Of a DNA stretch of 64,000 nucleotides, positions 54,537 through 62,749 are shown one piece after another. The DNA comes from Strigops habroptila (taxonomy: Eukaryota; Chordata; Aves; Psittaciformes; Psittacidae): positions 46,778,576 to 46,842,575 of the forward strand of contig NC_044282.2 of NCBI RefSeq assembly GCF_004027225.2, written 5' to 3'. The notes under the pieces were generated by a model. It had not been told where the DNA came from. It was given only the letters and a program-made list of their open reading frames with translations, and searched no databases. Each line of letters begins with the position of its first letter. Within the stretch, counting starts at the first letter, position 1. The position numbers and the translations under genes were made by a program.

Positions 54537-54591
54537 AGCCCCGCAGAGCTCCCACCAACAGCCTGGCAATTCCAGATTGTTTTCCAGACCT

Positions 54592-54680
54592 TATCTCTCC
54601 CCCAACTTTTTTTTTTTTCCCTTTTTTTTTTTCGCGTGTGTCTTTTTTTTTTTTTTCTTTCGCCCCCTTTCTTTTTTTTA
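54592..54680 (+). repeat. long pyrimidine (T-rich) tract
   Basis: Interrupted T runs of 9 to 14 with C-rich punctuation and one CGCGTGTG break. It marks the change from the AT-rich desert to the ID2-proximal domain. It could be nucleosome-poor DNA. Confidence 0.6.
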
Positions 54681-55149
54681 ATTTTGTGACCTGAACAAAA
54701 GTAACAGGAAAATCCTTTGTGAAAGTAGAAAATGCTTCTACAGATCGGTGCCTTTCGCATAAGTTGTAACTAAATATTTTGCGTGCATTACTCTCCCGCT
54801 CCGAAGAAAGGAAAGCAAAAAAAACCCCAAACCCCAAACTTTCTAAAACTTTGTTTCAGTGAGTTGGAAACGCGAGGCAAACAAAAGGAACCGGGTGGTT
54901 GGTTAAAAGCAGCCGGGTTTAGGGAGATGTTTTACCTGGCACATTGAAAACTCCTGTATCAAAACGTATCTGGACACCCCCCTTCCCCCCATTCCCCCCC
55001 ATGGCGCGGGGAAGCTGGATGGTGTCAAATGCTTGGAAACGGGCCAAGTTTAACAGATTTTTATTTCAGTCGGGCTTGATGGCTTAAATACGCGGCAATT
55101 AAACCTATTTGCATTATTGTTAGATGTCTTAGATAAGTTTCGTTAGAGC
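54681..55149. other. spacer between pyrimidine tract and CpG island
   Basis: Unique, mid-GC sequence with short A- and C-rich runs. No gene or repeat was recognised. Confidence 0.5.
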
Positions 55150-56330
55150 AGAGGCTCGAGGTGCATAGGGGGAAGCAGGAGCCCCCCGGACCCCCTCGTC
55201 CCGCCTCAGGGGCTGCTGTGGGACCCGGCGCCGCTGCGGGACCCGGGGCTGCTCTGAGGCGGCATTAAGAAGCGAGAGATCGGGCAGCCTGCCCAAAAGG
55301 CGTGATTTTTCCTCACAGAAAACACATTTTCTTTCTTTTCTTTTTTTGGGGGTTGTGGGTTCCACAGTACTGAGCCCTCCCGGTCTCTCTCCGCACGGCA
55401 GCCCGCCGCCCTCCTTCCCGCCCGGGTCGCGATCGGCGCCGGGATCTCTCCCTCGGACACCCCCCACCCCGCACGCGATTTTGCCCGTTTTACTCGATTC
55501 TCTTCTCTTTCTGCAGGAGCCCCCCCCCACATTCCCCTTCCTCCCCCCCGGCATGGCGGGGCGTCCGGCGGCGGCCTCCGCTGCAGGTGCGCCCGGGAGG
55601 GGGAAGCGGGGCCGGGCCGCCGCCTGCCGCCGCCGCGGGCGCAGCCCCGGTCGCCATGGCAGCCGCCTGAGCGGCGCCGCCGGGCCCGGGCGGCGCGGGC
55701 GGGGGGGGGCGGCGGCAGGGGCTGATGTCACGGGGCTGGCGCCGCGCAGTCCGGGCCGGCCCCGGGCGCGGGGGGGGCGGGGCGGGGCGGGGAGCGTCGC
55801 CCGGGGGGAGCGGCGGGGGGGGGGTGTCGCCCCAGGGGTGGCCGCGCACCCGCCGCCGCCACCGCGCACCCCATCGCCGCCGAGGGCTGGCGCCGGGGGC
55901 CCCCCACGGCGGGGCGGCCCGCACACCCCCCCCACCCCCGGGAGGGGAACCCCGGGTTTGTGCTTCGGGGGGCGGGGGGGCGGAGGAAAAAGCGGCGCTT
56001 TGTGCACGGCGAGCGGCGGGTCTTCTGACCAGATGTTTGCAGCAGCGGTGCGGGGCGGGAACCGGCTGTAAAAATCCCGGCCGAGCACCGAGGCGGACGG
56101 GGCTCGCCGGGGCAGCCGCCGCCGCACGGGGAGCCGCGCTCTGGGGAAGAGCCACCGGACGCACCACCGCTGGTTTCGGGGAGCCCCCACCCCGGCGGGG
56201 CTTTCGCCGCTGCCAGACCACTCGTGTGAGGGAGAGGGGTCGCGGCCGAAGCTCCTCGCACCGCACCGTAGCAGGGTGAGGGGTGGCGGGAGAAGCCCTC
56301 ACGTACCGGCGTGCCCGCAGGTTTGCCTCC
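55150..56330. promoter_or_regulatory. upstream CpG island, 2-3 kb 5' of ID2
   Basis: This stretch is extremely GC- and CpG-rich, with G runs of 8 and 10, repeated GGGGCGGGG Sp-type sites, and C runs on the other strand. Long frames are open on both strands through it, as expected when stop codons (TAA, TAG, TGA) are depleted by GC content; none shows a recognisable domain. It could be a shore of the ID2 promoter domain, a bivalent chromatin nucleation site, or the start of a divergent noncoding RNA. No TATA box is evident. Confidence 0.6.
55770..55824 (+). other. G-quadruplex forming cluster
   Basis: A run of eight G, then three G4 tracts separated by single C bases (55770-55792), meets the strict four-tract rule with 1-base loops. 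A further ten-G run follows at 55815-55824. The same motif gives overlapping Sp1-type GGGGCGGGG sites. Confidence 0.7.
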
Positions 56331-57003
56331 CCTCGCATAACTTCGCGGTAGCTTGAGCAGCATGCGAAGCCCACAGTACTGAAAACTGGATCTGCCAAGG
56401 GATCCTGTGGGGAGCCGGCCGCGCTGTCCGAGCGACAGGCAGTAACCGTAGGAGCAGTGACATACCTGTTTATGTTGGCTATTATTACACCAAAAATAGC
56501 GTCAAAATTTCGTCCAGGGGGGCGTTCAGCATACGGAAACACAAGCACGGCAAAGGGTTAAAACCTGTGGCCGCAGAGCAAGTACCAGAAACGCTTGAAA
56601 TGGAGATTTCAGTTGTGGAAAAGACTCAGGTCGCTCGAAGTGGTGACTTTAACTGAGTCGTTAATTGACGGGATGGGTTTTATCATTATTATTTACTTTA
56701 TTTAACCGCACCTGGGCATTGTGTTTGCCCTCCCGCAGGCTGGATGTCGGGACTCACCCCCGGCGCTCCAGGACGCGGGAATTCCGCCGCTCGCCGCCCT
56801 GCCCCGGGGCGAACACCCCGGGGCGACAGTGGCCACGACCTCCCGCTGGGGATCAACCAGCCCGGGAATGCCGCGGAAATGGGCAAAACCACCGACCTAG
56901 CTGCCCGCAGCTTTGTCCCCAGGTACCGGGAGCGTGCGTCCTCCCGCTTCCCCAGCGCAGCGCGCATCAGCCCCGCGCCTGTCTCCTTTGAGCGGTTATG
57001 ATT

Positions 57004-57030
57004 GACAGCACCGTCCTCACGGACAGCGTG
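57004..57030 (+). promoter_or_regulatory. possible expanded-spacer RE1 (REST) element
   Basis: The left half GACAGCACC (7 of 9 to TTCAGCACC) and right half GGACAGCGTG (8 of 10 to GGACAGCGCC) are separated by 8 bases instead of the canonical 2. That adds six bases and falls in the expanded-spacing class known for REST. It lies about 1.1 kb upstream of ID2. Motif evidence only. Confidence 0.4.
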
Positions 57031-57405
57031 GATGTGTGCTGTCACTCCGTGCTTGCTTGCGGTGAACACCAATGTCCCTTAAACATCCGGGTGGCTACTA
57101 CAGAACTGCTGCGTTTTGCGTAGAATTTCATTTGTATTAATTGTATATGTATGTCCACACTGTTCCTCAGGTAGCGTGTGAGAAGAGGGACGGAAGGTGT
57201 GTCGGTACGTTACACAGGCATTAGCGTAGGCGACTATAGGTAAATATAATGGGCCTAAACAAAAATAATCGAAGTTTCTTCTCCCGCTAAACACACACAT
57301 CCCCTTCCACCCCCCTCCCCGATTTTTTCCTCTGGAATGTTTCTGGAAGATGTTTCATTGGCTGCAACCAAGAGCCGCAAAAAGTACAGCGCGTAGTAAG
57401 CAAGT

Positions 57406-57413
57406 ATTTGCAT
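57406..57413 (+). promoter_or_regulatory. octamer motif ATTTGCAT at about -690
   Basis: Exact POU/octamer motif upstream of the ID2 island. An 8-mer of this kind is expected about twice by chance in a window this size, so only its position near the promoter favours it. Confidence 0.25.
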
Positions 57414-57544
57414 TTGTCACCAGAAACAACCGGCGCATCGCTAGTGACAGCGCCGTGTCACCGCACCTACGGGGTGCGGACGAGCCGCCTCGCAAGAGCG
57501 ATGCCTGTAAAAGCACCCCCAAGTGCACATGTACTTAATGAGCG

Positions 57545-57549
57545 CCAAT
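57545..57549 (+). promoter_or_regulatory. distal CCAAT box at about -550
   Basis: GCGCCAATGAGCGG gives a CCAAT core near the upstream edge of the ID2 CpG island. It is less certain than the two proximal copies. Confidence 0.3.
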
Positions 57550-57916
57550 GAGCGGCGTCCAGCCTCCCGCGGCGGGGGCCGGCAGCGGTGCGGCTCTGCC
57601 GGGGCTCCCGGTGCCCGCGCTCAGCGCGGCGAGGGCTGCACTCGGAGCAGTACAGCGCTCTGTGCTCGCGGTGCTCGCACCTGCAGCCGCTCACTCACGC
57701 TGCCGCGTTTCCGACAAGTACGCGCAGACCCCGCTCCACAACAACCCGCAGCGACCCCCGCCAGCCCCTCGCTCCGGCGGTACCGGCTTCCCCGCGCCTG
57801 CCCGCTGTACCCTGATGAGGCGGGAGGGGTGCGGCGAGCTCAGGGACCCGGGGCTCCGCGCCGGGCCGCGCGCCAGCGGGCCGCTCACTATTTACTCCCT
57901 CAGCTGTGCGGCGCGG

Positions 57917-57926
57917 CCACGCCCCC
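57917..57926 (+). promoter_or_regulatory. ID2: GC box / KLF-Sp site
   Basis: CCACGCCCCC matches the Sp/KLF family site and lies next to the inverted CCAAT box. A CAGCTG E-box-like motif is at 57901-57906. Binding is inferred from the motif only. Confidence 0.5.
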
Positions 57927-57933
57927 TGCCGGG

Positions 57934-57938
57934 ATTGG
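57934..57938 (-). promoter_or_regulatory. ID2: inverted CCAAT box (ATTGG) in ID2 promoter
   Basis: GGGATTGGCTC is a good NF-Y type inverted CCAAT at about -160. It sits 8 bases downstream of a GC box, a common pairing in CpG-island promoters. Confidence 0.55.
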
Positions 57939-58024
57939 CTCTCCGGGCGGAAGGCCCGCGCAGCCCCCGCGCTGCCCGCCCCACCAGTGAGGGCGCCCCG
58001 GAGTGATGGACGTGCCGCCGGCCG

Positions 58025-58029
58025 CCAAT
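58025..58029 (+). promoter_or_regulatory. ID2: ID2 proximal CCAAT box
   Basis: GCCGCCAATGGC context, about 70 bases upstream of the inferred start: the usual NF-Y distance and flanks. An inverted copy (GATTGGCT, core 57934-57938) lies about 90 bases further upstream. Confidence 0.65.
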
Positions 58030-58066
58030 GGCAGCGAGCGCGGGCTGGGCTCGGCGGCGGCGGCCG

Positions 58067-58073
58067 TATAAGA
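58067..58073 (+). promoter_or_regulatory. ID2: ID2 TATA box
   Basis: TATAAGA embedded in a GC-rich context, 31 bases before an initiator-like A at 58098. TATA boxes inside CpG islands are typical of inducible immediate-early style genes such as the ID family. Confidence 0.85.
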
Positions 58074-58097
58074 GGAGGCCGCGCAGCCCCGCGCCTT

Positions 58098-58616
58098 AGT
58101 GCGAGCTTCAGCAGCGCGCAGGGACGGACAGCAGCGACAACATCGCTCCGGCTGCCCGCACGTCTGCCTGTCCGACCGACCCACTGCCTCTGTCAGCTGC
58201 CCGCCGGAGCCGCAATCTCTGCCCGCCGGAACCGAACTGCTCTGCGCTCTCTCCACCCGCCTTTCAGCATGAAAGCCTTCAGCCCGGTGCGGTCCGTCAG
58301 GAAAAACGGTCTCTCGGAGCACAACCTGGGCATCTCGCGGAGCAAGACTCCCGTGGATGACCCCATGAGCCTGCTGTACAACATGAATGACTGCTACTCC
58401 AAGCTGAAGGAGCTCGTGCCCAGCATCCCGCAGAACAAGAAAGTGAGCAAGATGGAAATCCTGCAGCACGTTATCGACTACATCCTGGACCTGCAGATCG
58501 CCCTGGACTCGCACCCCAGCATCGTTAGCCTGCACCACCAGAGACCTGGCCAAAACCCTTCCTCCCGAACTCCTCTGACCACCCTAAACACAGACATCAG
58601 CATTCTCTCGCTACAG
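58098..58616 (+). other. ID2: ID2 exon 1 (5'UTR plus codons 1-116)
   Basis: The start is inferred from an initiator-like CTTAGT with its A at 58098, 31 bases after the T that opens TATAAGA. The 5'UTR is about 171 bases, GC-rich, without ATG and, in the ID2 frame, without a stop codon. The exon ends at CAG (58614-58616) followed by a consensus donor GTAAGT. The last encoded residues are SILSLQ. The exact start nucleotide is inference; the donor is clear. Confidence 0.9.
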
Positions 58617-58914
58617 GTAAGTGCCCTCCACCGAGCCCTCGGCTCCCGCTGGCCGAGGTTGGAGCTGGCGGCACCGGGTGCGGGTCGCTGCGGGGCAGCG
58701 CAGGGACATGGCGGTCCCCTCTACCCTCCCGCGGGTCCCCAGCCCGGCGTGCCGCGGGTGAAACCCTTCATGCACCGAGACCCTGTTCTCCCGCTTCCCC
58801 GAGTGCGCGAGCACCTCGCCCCCCATGACTTACCCCTTTCTCGTTTTCTCCTCGTAGGCGTCCGAGTTCCCCTCAGAGCTCATGTCGAGCGACAGCAAAG
58901 CACTTTGTGGCTGA
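58269..58914 (+). CDS. ID2: ID2, DNA-binding protein inhibitor (join 58269..58616, 58858..58914)
   Basis: This encodes a 134-residue HLH protein without a basic region. ID proteins pair with class I bHLH factors (E proteins) and stop them binding E-boxes, which holds back differentiation and supports cell cycling. Seen here: an N-terminal segment with an SPVR motif at Ser5 (a CDK-type site in mammals), a TP motif at Thr27, the HLH at about residues 30-80 (helix 1 from [20 protein letters not shown], helix 2 from [19 protein letters not shown]), an RTPL destruction-box motif at 100-103, a hydrophobic export-signal-like stretch at 104-116 and a C-terminus ending KALCG. Joining the two coding exons gives 134 codons, the mammalian ID2 length as I know it. 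The ATG has A at -3, and no ATG lies in the 5'UTR I infer. I recognise the protein by its close match to vertebrate ID2. ID1, ID3 and ID4 differ in the N- and C-terminal arms. Confidence 0.98.
58617..58857 (+). other. ID2: ID2 intron 1 (241 bp)
   Basis: It runs from GTAAGT to a pyrimidine-rich CTCGTAG acceptor, in phase 0. Its length is not a multiple of three, yet it has no stop in the exon 1 frame, so unspliced RNA stays open (see findings). The sequence is GC-rich and part of the promoter CpG island. Confidence 0.93.
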
Positions 58915-58922
58915 AGCAAACG
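58858..58922 (+). other. ID2: ID2 exon 2 (last 18 codons, stop and 8 bp of 3'UTR)
   Basis: It encodes [18 protein letters not shown] and then TGA at 58912-58914. The exon is only 65 bp. It ends at ACG followed by the donor GTGAGT at 58923. A stop just before the last intron is the arrangement known for vertebrate ID2, where the third exon is untranslated. Confidence 0.9.
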
Positions 58923-59599
58923 GTGAGTGCAGCGCTTCTCGTTTCTAAACTTCAGGCAAAAAGTGCCTCCCTGGGGAACGGGGGGCGTGATGGTTACTTC
59001 CAAAAATCGTTCCTAAAAGTTGATTAGGAGATGCCGTTATAATCAGAAAGAAATGAGCCGAAAAACTGAGCCTCGCAGTCCGAAGTGTATTTCGTTGCTA
59101 AGGTTGATGAGGCTGCACAGGCTGCTCGGATACTGCTCGCTGCTTAATGCAAATACTCTCGTTATCTTTTCTGGGAGTCTTGGTTTCCTGGGCCAAAGTG
59201 ACTGATTAAGTTGGGAATCTTGGCACATTTCCTTAAAATTCTGTGATGTGGGATTGTCTGCGCTATCAGTTAAATGAGTGACTGCTTTTAATCAAATAAT
59301 TGCTGTAAGAGGCAGACTGGCGCCTCCGAGCATTGCAGTTACAGAGATCTAAATAAAGATTGGGCTGCGAATCCTCTTTCTACTCTTTCCCCTCGAGTGT
59401 ATGTTATTTTAATGTTCAATTTGCGCTTTTGAGAGCGAGTGTGTGAGCGTGTATGTGTTGCATCTGGACGCCAGCGTTTGCCCAATCTCTGAGTGTTTGG
59501 TTAAATGTTCAAACTGTGGCTTCCTCTCTGGCGCCAGTCTGTCCGGATCTCTGCCCTGTTAGCGTTCTCTTAAATATGCCTCTTTTCAATCTCTTGCAG
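58923..59599 (+). other. ID2: ID2 intron 2 (677 bp)
   Basis: It lies between donor GTGAGT and acceptor CTCTTGCAG. It separates the stop codon, only 8 bases upstream, from the bulk of the 3'UTR, which is too close to trigger nonsense-mediated decay. Internally it is of moderate GC with a short GT-rich stretch near 59440-59462. I see no coding exon inside. Confidence 0.88.
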
Positions 59600-60060
59600 G
59601 TGTTCCACTGATGAGATTTTTTTTTTTTTTTTTTTTTGCACAAGAAAATGTCTACAGGATCTTTTTTTTTCTTGAGGTGCTGAATTTATTTTTCAGCTGT
59701 ATCTGGAGGGGAAAATCCACATTCAACTAAAAGGACCTTTTAAAGTTAATGAAGAAGGAAAAAAAAAAAATCAAGATTGATCTTTATCCCCACCCCATTC
59801 TTCAACTTGGACTGAACCTAGTTATTTATGAAGAGACTCTTAAATACCCTTTCCCTAGTTGGAAGGCTTCCTTTATATACTATTCCCAACGTGGGGAGCG
59901 AAACAAAAATCTCACAAGGAGTTGCCCATTTTAAAGCAGACTTTGCCTTTTTTTCCAAAGGTGGAGCGTGAGTACCAGAAGGATCCAGTGTTCAGTTTTT
60001 TTAGGGAAGTCTGTGGTCAGAAATTACCTTTTTGACACAAACCTAGGACTGAATGCTGTG

Positions 60061-60084
60061 TATATATTTATATATAAATATATA
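60061..60084. repeat. ID2: 24-bp perfect AT palindrome in ID2 3'UTR
   Basis: A self-complementary stretch centred between 60072 and 60073, including ATTTA. In the mRNA it would fold as an AU stem presenting an AU-rich element. It continues into an (AT)n tail up to 60089. Confidence 0.8.
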
Positions 60085-60184
60085 TATATGAGTGAAACCT
60101 TGTGAACTCTTTAATTAGAGTTTTCTTGTATAGTGGCAGAAATACACATTTCTGCAAAAAGTGTAATGATGTACTTAATCATGC

Positions 60185-60205
60185 TAAACTTTTTATAAAA
60201 GTTTA
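60185..60205 (+). promoter_or_regulatory. ID2: AU-rich hairpin upstream of the ID2 poly(A) signal
   Basis: TAAACTTTT, loop TAT, AAAAGTTTA: nine perfect pairs, extended by one C-G and one G-U pair outside. It ends 28 bases before AATAAA, so it could influence 3' processing or stability. Function is inferred. Confidence 0.6.
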
Positions 60206-60232
60206 GTTGTAAACTTAACCCTTTTTATACAA

Positions 60233-60238
60233 AATAAA
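60233..60238 (+). terminator. ID2: ID2 proximal poly(A) signal AATAAA
   Basis: Canonical AATAAA, followed by a GT/T-rich stretch (AAGTGTGTTTATTGAACTG) that can serve as the downstream element. It sits 28 bases after an AU-rich hairpin. The matching position is the usual 3' end of vertebrate ID2 mRNA as I recall it. Confidence 0.85.
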
Positions 60239-60259
60239 TCAAGTGTGTTTATTGAACTG

Positions 60260-62749
60260 ATTGCTTGCTTTATTCTTTGGGGACCAACTGCTTGCTTGCT
60301 TTGATTTGTGTTGTGGTTTTGATTAATTTTTTTTTTTTCAAATACTTATACATTCTGTTATGACTTTACTGAGTAAAAATTCAAATATGTAGAGAATATA
60401 AAGAATAAAATTACCTGAAGTGAATAATAATTCTTGTAACTTGGAAAGTCATTTGAGTGTATATTCCAAACTTCTAAGTGATCTGCCTGTAAAACAGTGT
60501 GAAAGGAACTAGAAAAGGAATTTATTACACAGGGAATGCTATTGACAAAGTGTTCGGAAACATACAAAAGCAGTTAATCCTGAGACGTTTCCCTGGGAGT
60601 ACTGCCTCTCTCCCACCCCTATGGATGATCCAGTTCCCAGTAGTAATGGCCCAGATCTGTTAATTTGTGTTTAGAATAATCACTTGGAATTAAGGGTTAT
60701 GGGTGGTTGTTAGTCCCCCAACTATTACATTTCTCTAAAAAGGCTTTGAATGTGAGAGTTGGTGATGCGTTAACATGCGATCTAGAGTGATGAAGTGACT
60801 GTTGCCTTTCCACACTGGAATGTTCATGCCTCCATGCAATATTTCAATGAAATGGGGTTTCTAATCAGTTGCAGCAGCTTCTCTGTATGACTAAGATACT
60901 GAGAATTGAGCTAAATCACTGTTGTGTTACTGATTAAACTTTGGCTGCTCCTAAAGGGATGGACTCTCCATAAGAATTAAATTAAGTTTGAAATAGGAGT
61001 CTGAATTCCTGAAAGCCAGTAACAGTTTATTTCTTATTTCTCTTTTGCCCTCTGAAGCTATGTACTATCCCTTACTCATTAAAGGGATGCCTTACTGTGC
61101 CCTTTTGACTCCACTGTAGCTATCACTGCTCACTAGATCTGCTTAGTTGTCCTTATCAGATGATGTTCTAATTTAAGCTTACTCATAAACTTGCCTGAAA
61201 TGGGAAGTTAAGTTTTGAGTCCTATGTATGTTCTGAAAAGAATCACTTGCAATAAGAATGAAGGAAGCTGCAGTGATGCTTTTGGGGCCAGGACAGCTCT
61301 CTGGCAGGCACCATGCCTTGGGCCTGAGAGAGTGTGTTTTGGGTTTCTGGGGACACTGAGCAAAAGGCTGGAGCCTCACCTGGGGCAGTAAAACTTTCAC
61401 CAGCAGGCAGCAGTGGCTGCCTTTCCTTGCCCTTGACACCAAATCCATTCACGTAGGCTGGGAGAAAGCCAGCTCTGATCTCTTAATGCAGGAGCTGCCT
61501 TGCCCAAGCAGAAGCGTGCCCTCAGAGGATCAATGCAATCAGGAGACAAGAAGGGTTAGCACAAGCTGGGACAGGGAGCGGGGGGGTGACGGGACACAGA
61601 AGATAGAGCTGATCTCCTGCTTTTCCCCATGCCCTCCTCACCCCGTCGAGATGGAGGAGATCTCCCCTGCCAGAACACGCTGGCTGTGCCTCCGGTGGCC
61701 AAACCTCGCTACTGTCTCGACATCCGGAGCGCAGGTTTGTCCTAACTTTGTGCAATGAACGTTTAACCCTGACAGCCCAGTAGTAAAATATTTCATTGCC
61801 GCAAATCAGCACACCTCCGTCACCAACACGCTCCTTCCTTTCCCTAACTCTGAACAGTAGCAGATTCGGGGCTTTAATCACAGTATCAAGATCTTCATCT
61901 TTCCCAACCAGTAACAATCTAATGTAATCGCCACCCAGTTCCTTCCTCAAAACTAATTTTTCACCTTGTTCATTTTAGGGTGAGACCACAGCAAACATCA
62001 CTTTAAACCCACAGTTTAGTTTACAAAATTAAAGAGCTACAACAGTCAGATCATTGCAATTGTTTTAAGATCAACCCCTTCAGAAACTAAGGCATTCGCA
62101 CTTTGATATTTTTAAGCTACAGGATGATTAACACACTTGTAGAATGAAACCAATTTCCTTATCATGCGTAGCCAAAAGAGAAATTCACAATTTACAAGGC
62201 GTGGGGAGCTGAGCAGGAAAACAAACAAACATGTTTTAAAAAAATGTAAATTAAGAGAGGAAGAAAGATTTTTTTTCCTCTTTCAGAATTAACTAATTCA
62301 TTGACTCGACAATTCATTCCTGCAGTCAGAACTAGGGGCTTGAGCTGGGTGCTTTGCTTAGAGATTCACTCTTTGGTTTTGTTCTTGAGATTTTGTAGTT
62401 CAAGGGTATACAGCAAGGTCAAAGCTGAGTGCTCAAAGCCTTGACATTCATTCTGGAAGTTTCCTTGAAGACGTAGGATGTCTATTCTATAGCATTGTCT
62501 CTCCAGAATACATTAGAAAACTCTCTGAGTTTACCCTGTCTCTGGACACAGTTCTCCCAACAGTCCTGCTAACTGACAGGCTGAAGCCAACAGATCAGAG
62601 GACCCATACTCAACTACGTGACAGCAGAATAGTTTCAGGAACAATCATATTTAAACACGGAAAAATCTTTTTCAGCAGACCATGTGTGAAAGTTGCAGAT
62701 GCACCTATAGACACTTCCCCACCAGGAAAAAGGATCCAACAAGAGATTG
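60260..62749. other. ID2 3' flank
   Basis: Mid- to low-GC unique sequence. Frames of 90 and 142 codons at 61486-61758 (plus) and 61522-61950 (minus) overlap each other and have no recognisable domain. No second gene was found. Confidence 0.6.
60404..60409 (+). terminator. possible distal poly(A) signal for ID2
   Basis: A second AATAAA lies 171 bases beyond the first, in AT-rich sequence. If used it would lengthen the 3'UTR by roughly 170-190 bases. The hexamer alone is weak evidence in AT-rich DNA. Confidence 0.3.

Larger units (their letters stand above)
51276..54590. other. desert edge leading to the ID2 domain
   Basis: AT-rich to about 53000, then moderate GC to 54000 with several overlapping frames of 100-128 codons on both strands, all without recognisable domains. 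It holds the A24 run and the candidate BMP element at 54521. Confidence 0.55.
56331..57439. other. inter-island region upstream of ID2
   Basis: Mixed composition. It holds a CArG/MEF2-like CCAAAAATAG (56490-56499), a GC-rich stretch at 56700-57030, the RE1-like pair at 57004-57030 and an octamer at 57406. No coding region is supported. Confidence 0.5.
57440..58860. promoter_or_regulatory. ID2: ID2 promoter CpG island
   Basis: CpG-rich from about -660 through exon 1 and intron 1. It contains CCAAT boxes, a GC box and the TATA box. It ends near the intron 1 acceptor, after which composition returns to background. Confidence 0.75.
59600..60255 (+). other. ID2: ID2 exon 3 (3'UTR)
   Basis: It begins GTGTTCCACTGATGAG after the acceptor and runs to just past the poly(A) signal. 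It contains a 21-T run at 59617-59637, several ATTTA pentamers (for example near 59684, 59823 and 60066), a perfect 24-bp AT palindrome at 60061-60084 and an AU-rich hairpin at 60185-60205. Long stretches from about 59820 onward match mammalian ID2 3'UTR as I remember it, which supports the exon assignment. The cleavage site is estimated at about 17 bases after AATAAA. Confidence 0.88.

Noticed and set aside
55518-55586. Exon bounded by TTTCTGCAG acceptor and GCAG/GTGCGC donor in the CpG island
   Set aside because: Splice-like strings are common in such sequence; there is no conserved coding content or neighbouring exon.
55129-56548. Several long frames (over 180 to 350 codons) on both strands in the CpG island
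   Set aside because: They overlap each other on opposite strands, are dominated by P, R, G and A, and show no domain. GC-rich sequence lacks stop codons, so such frames are expected.
57906-58268. Apparent N-terminal extension of ID2 starting at a GTG in the promoter
   Set aside because: It starts upstream of the TATA box and inferred start site. ID2 with the standard ATG gives exactly the family length.
61522-61950. 142-codon minus-strand frame downstream of ID2
   Set aside because: It overlaps a plus-strand frame, has no recognisable domain and no transcript signals.
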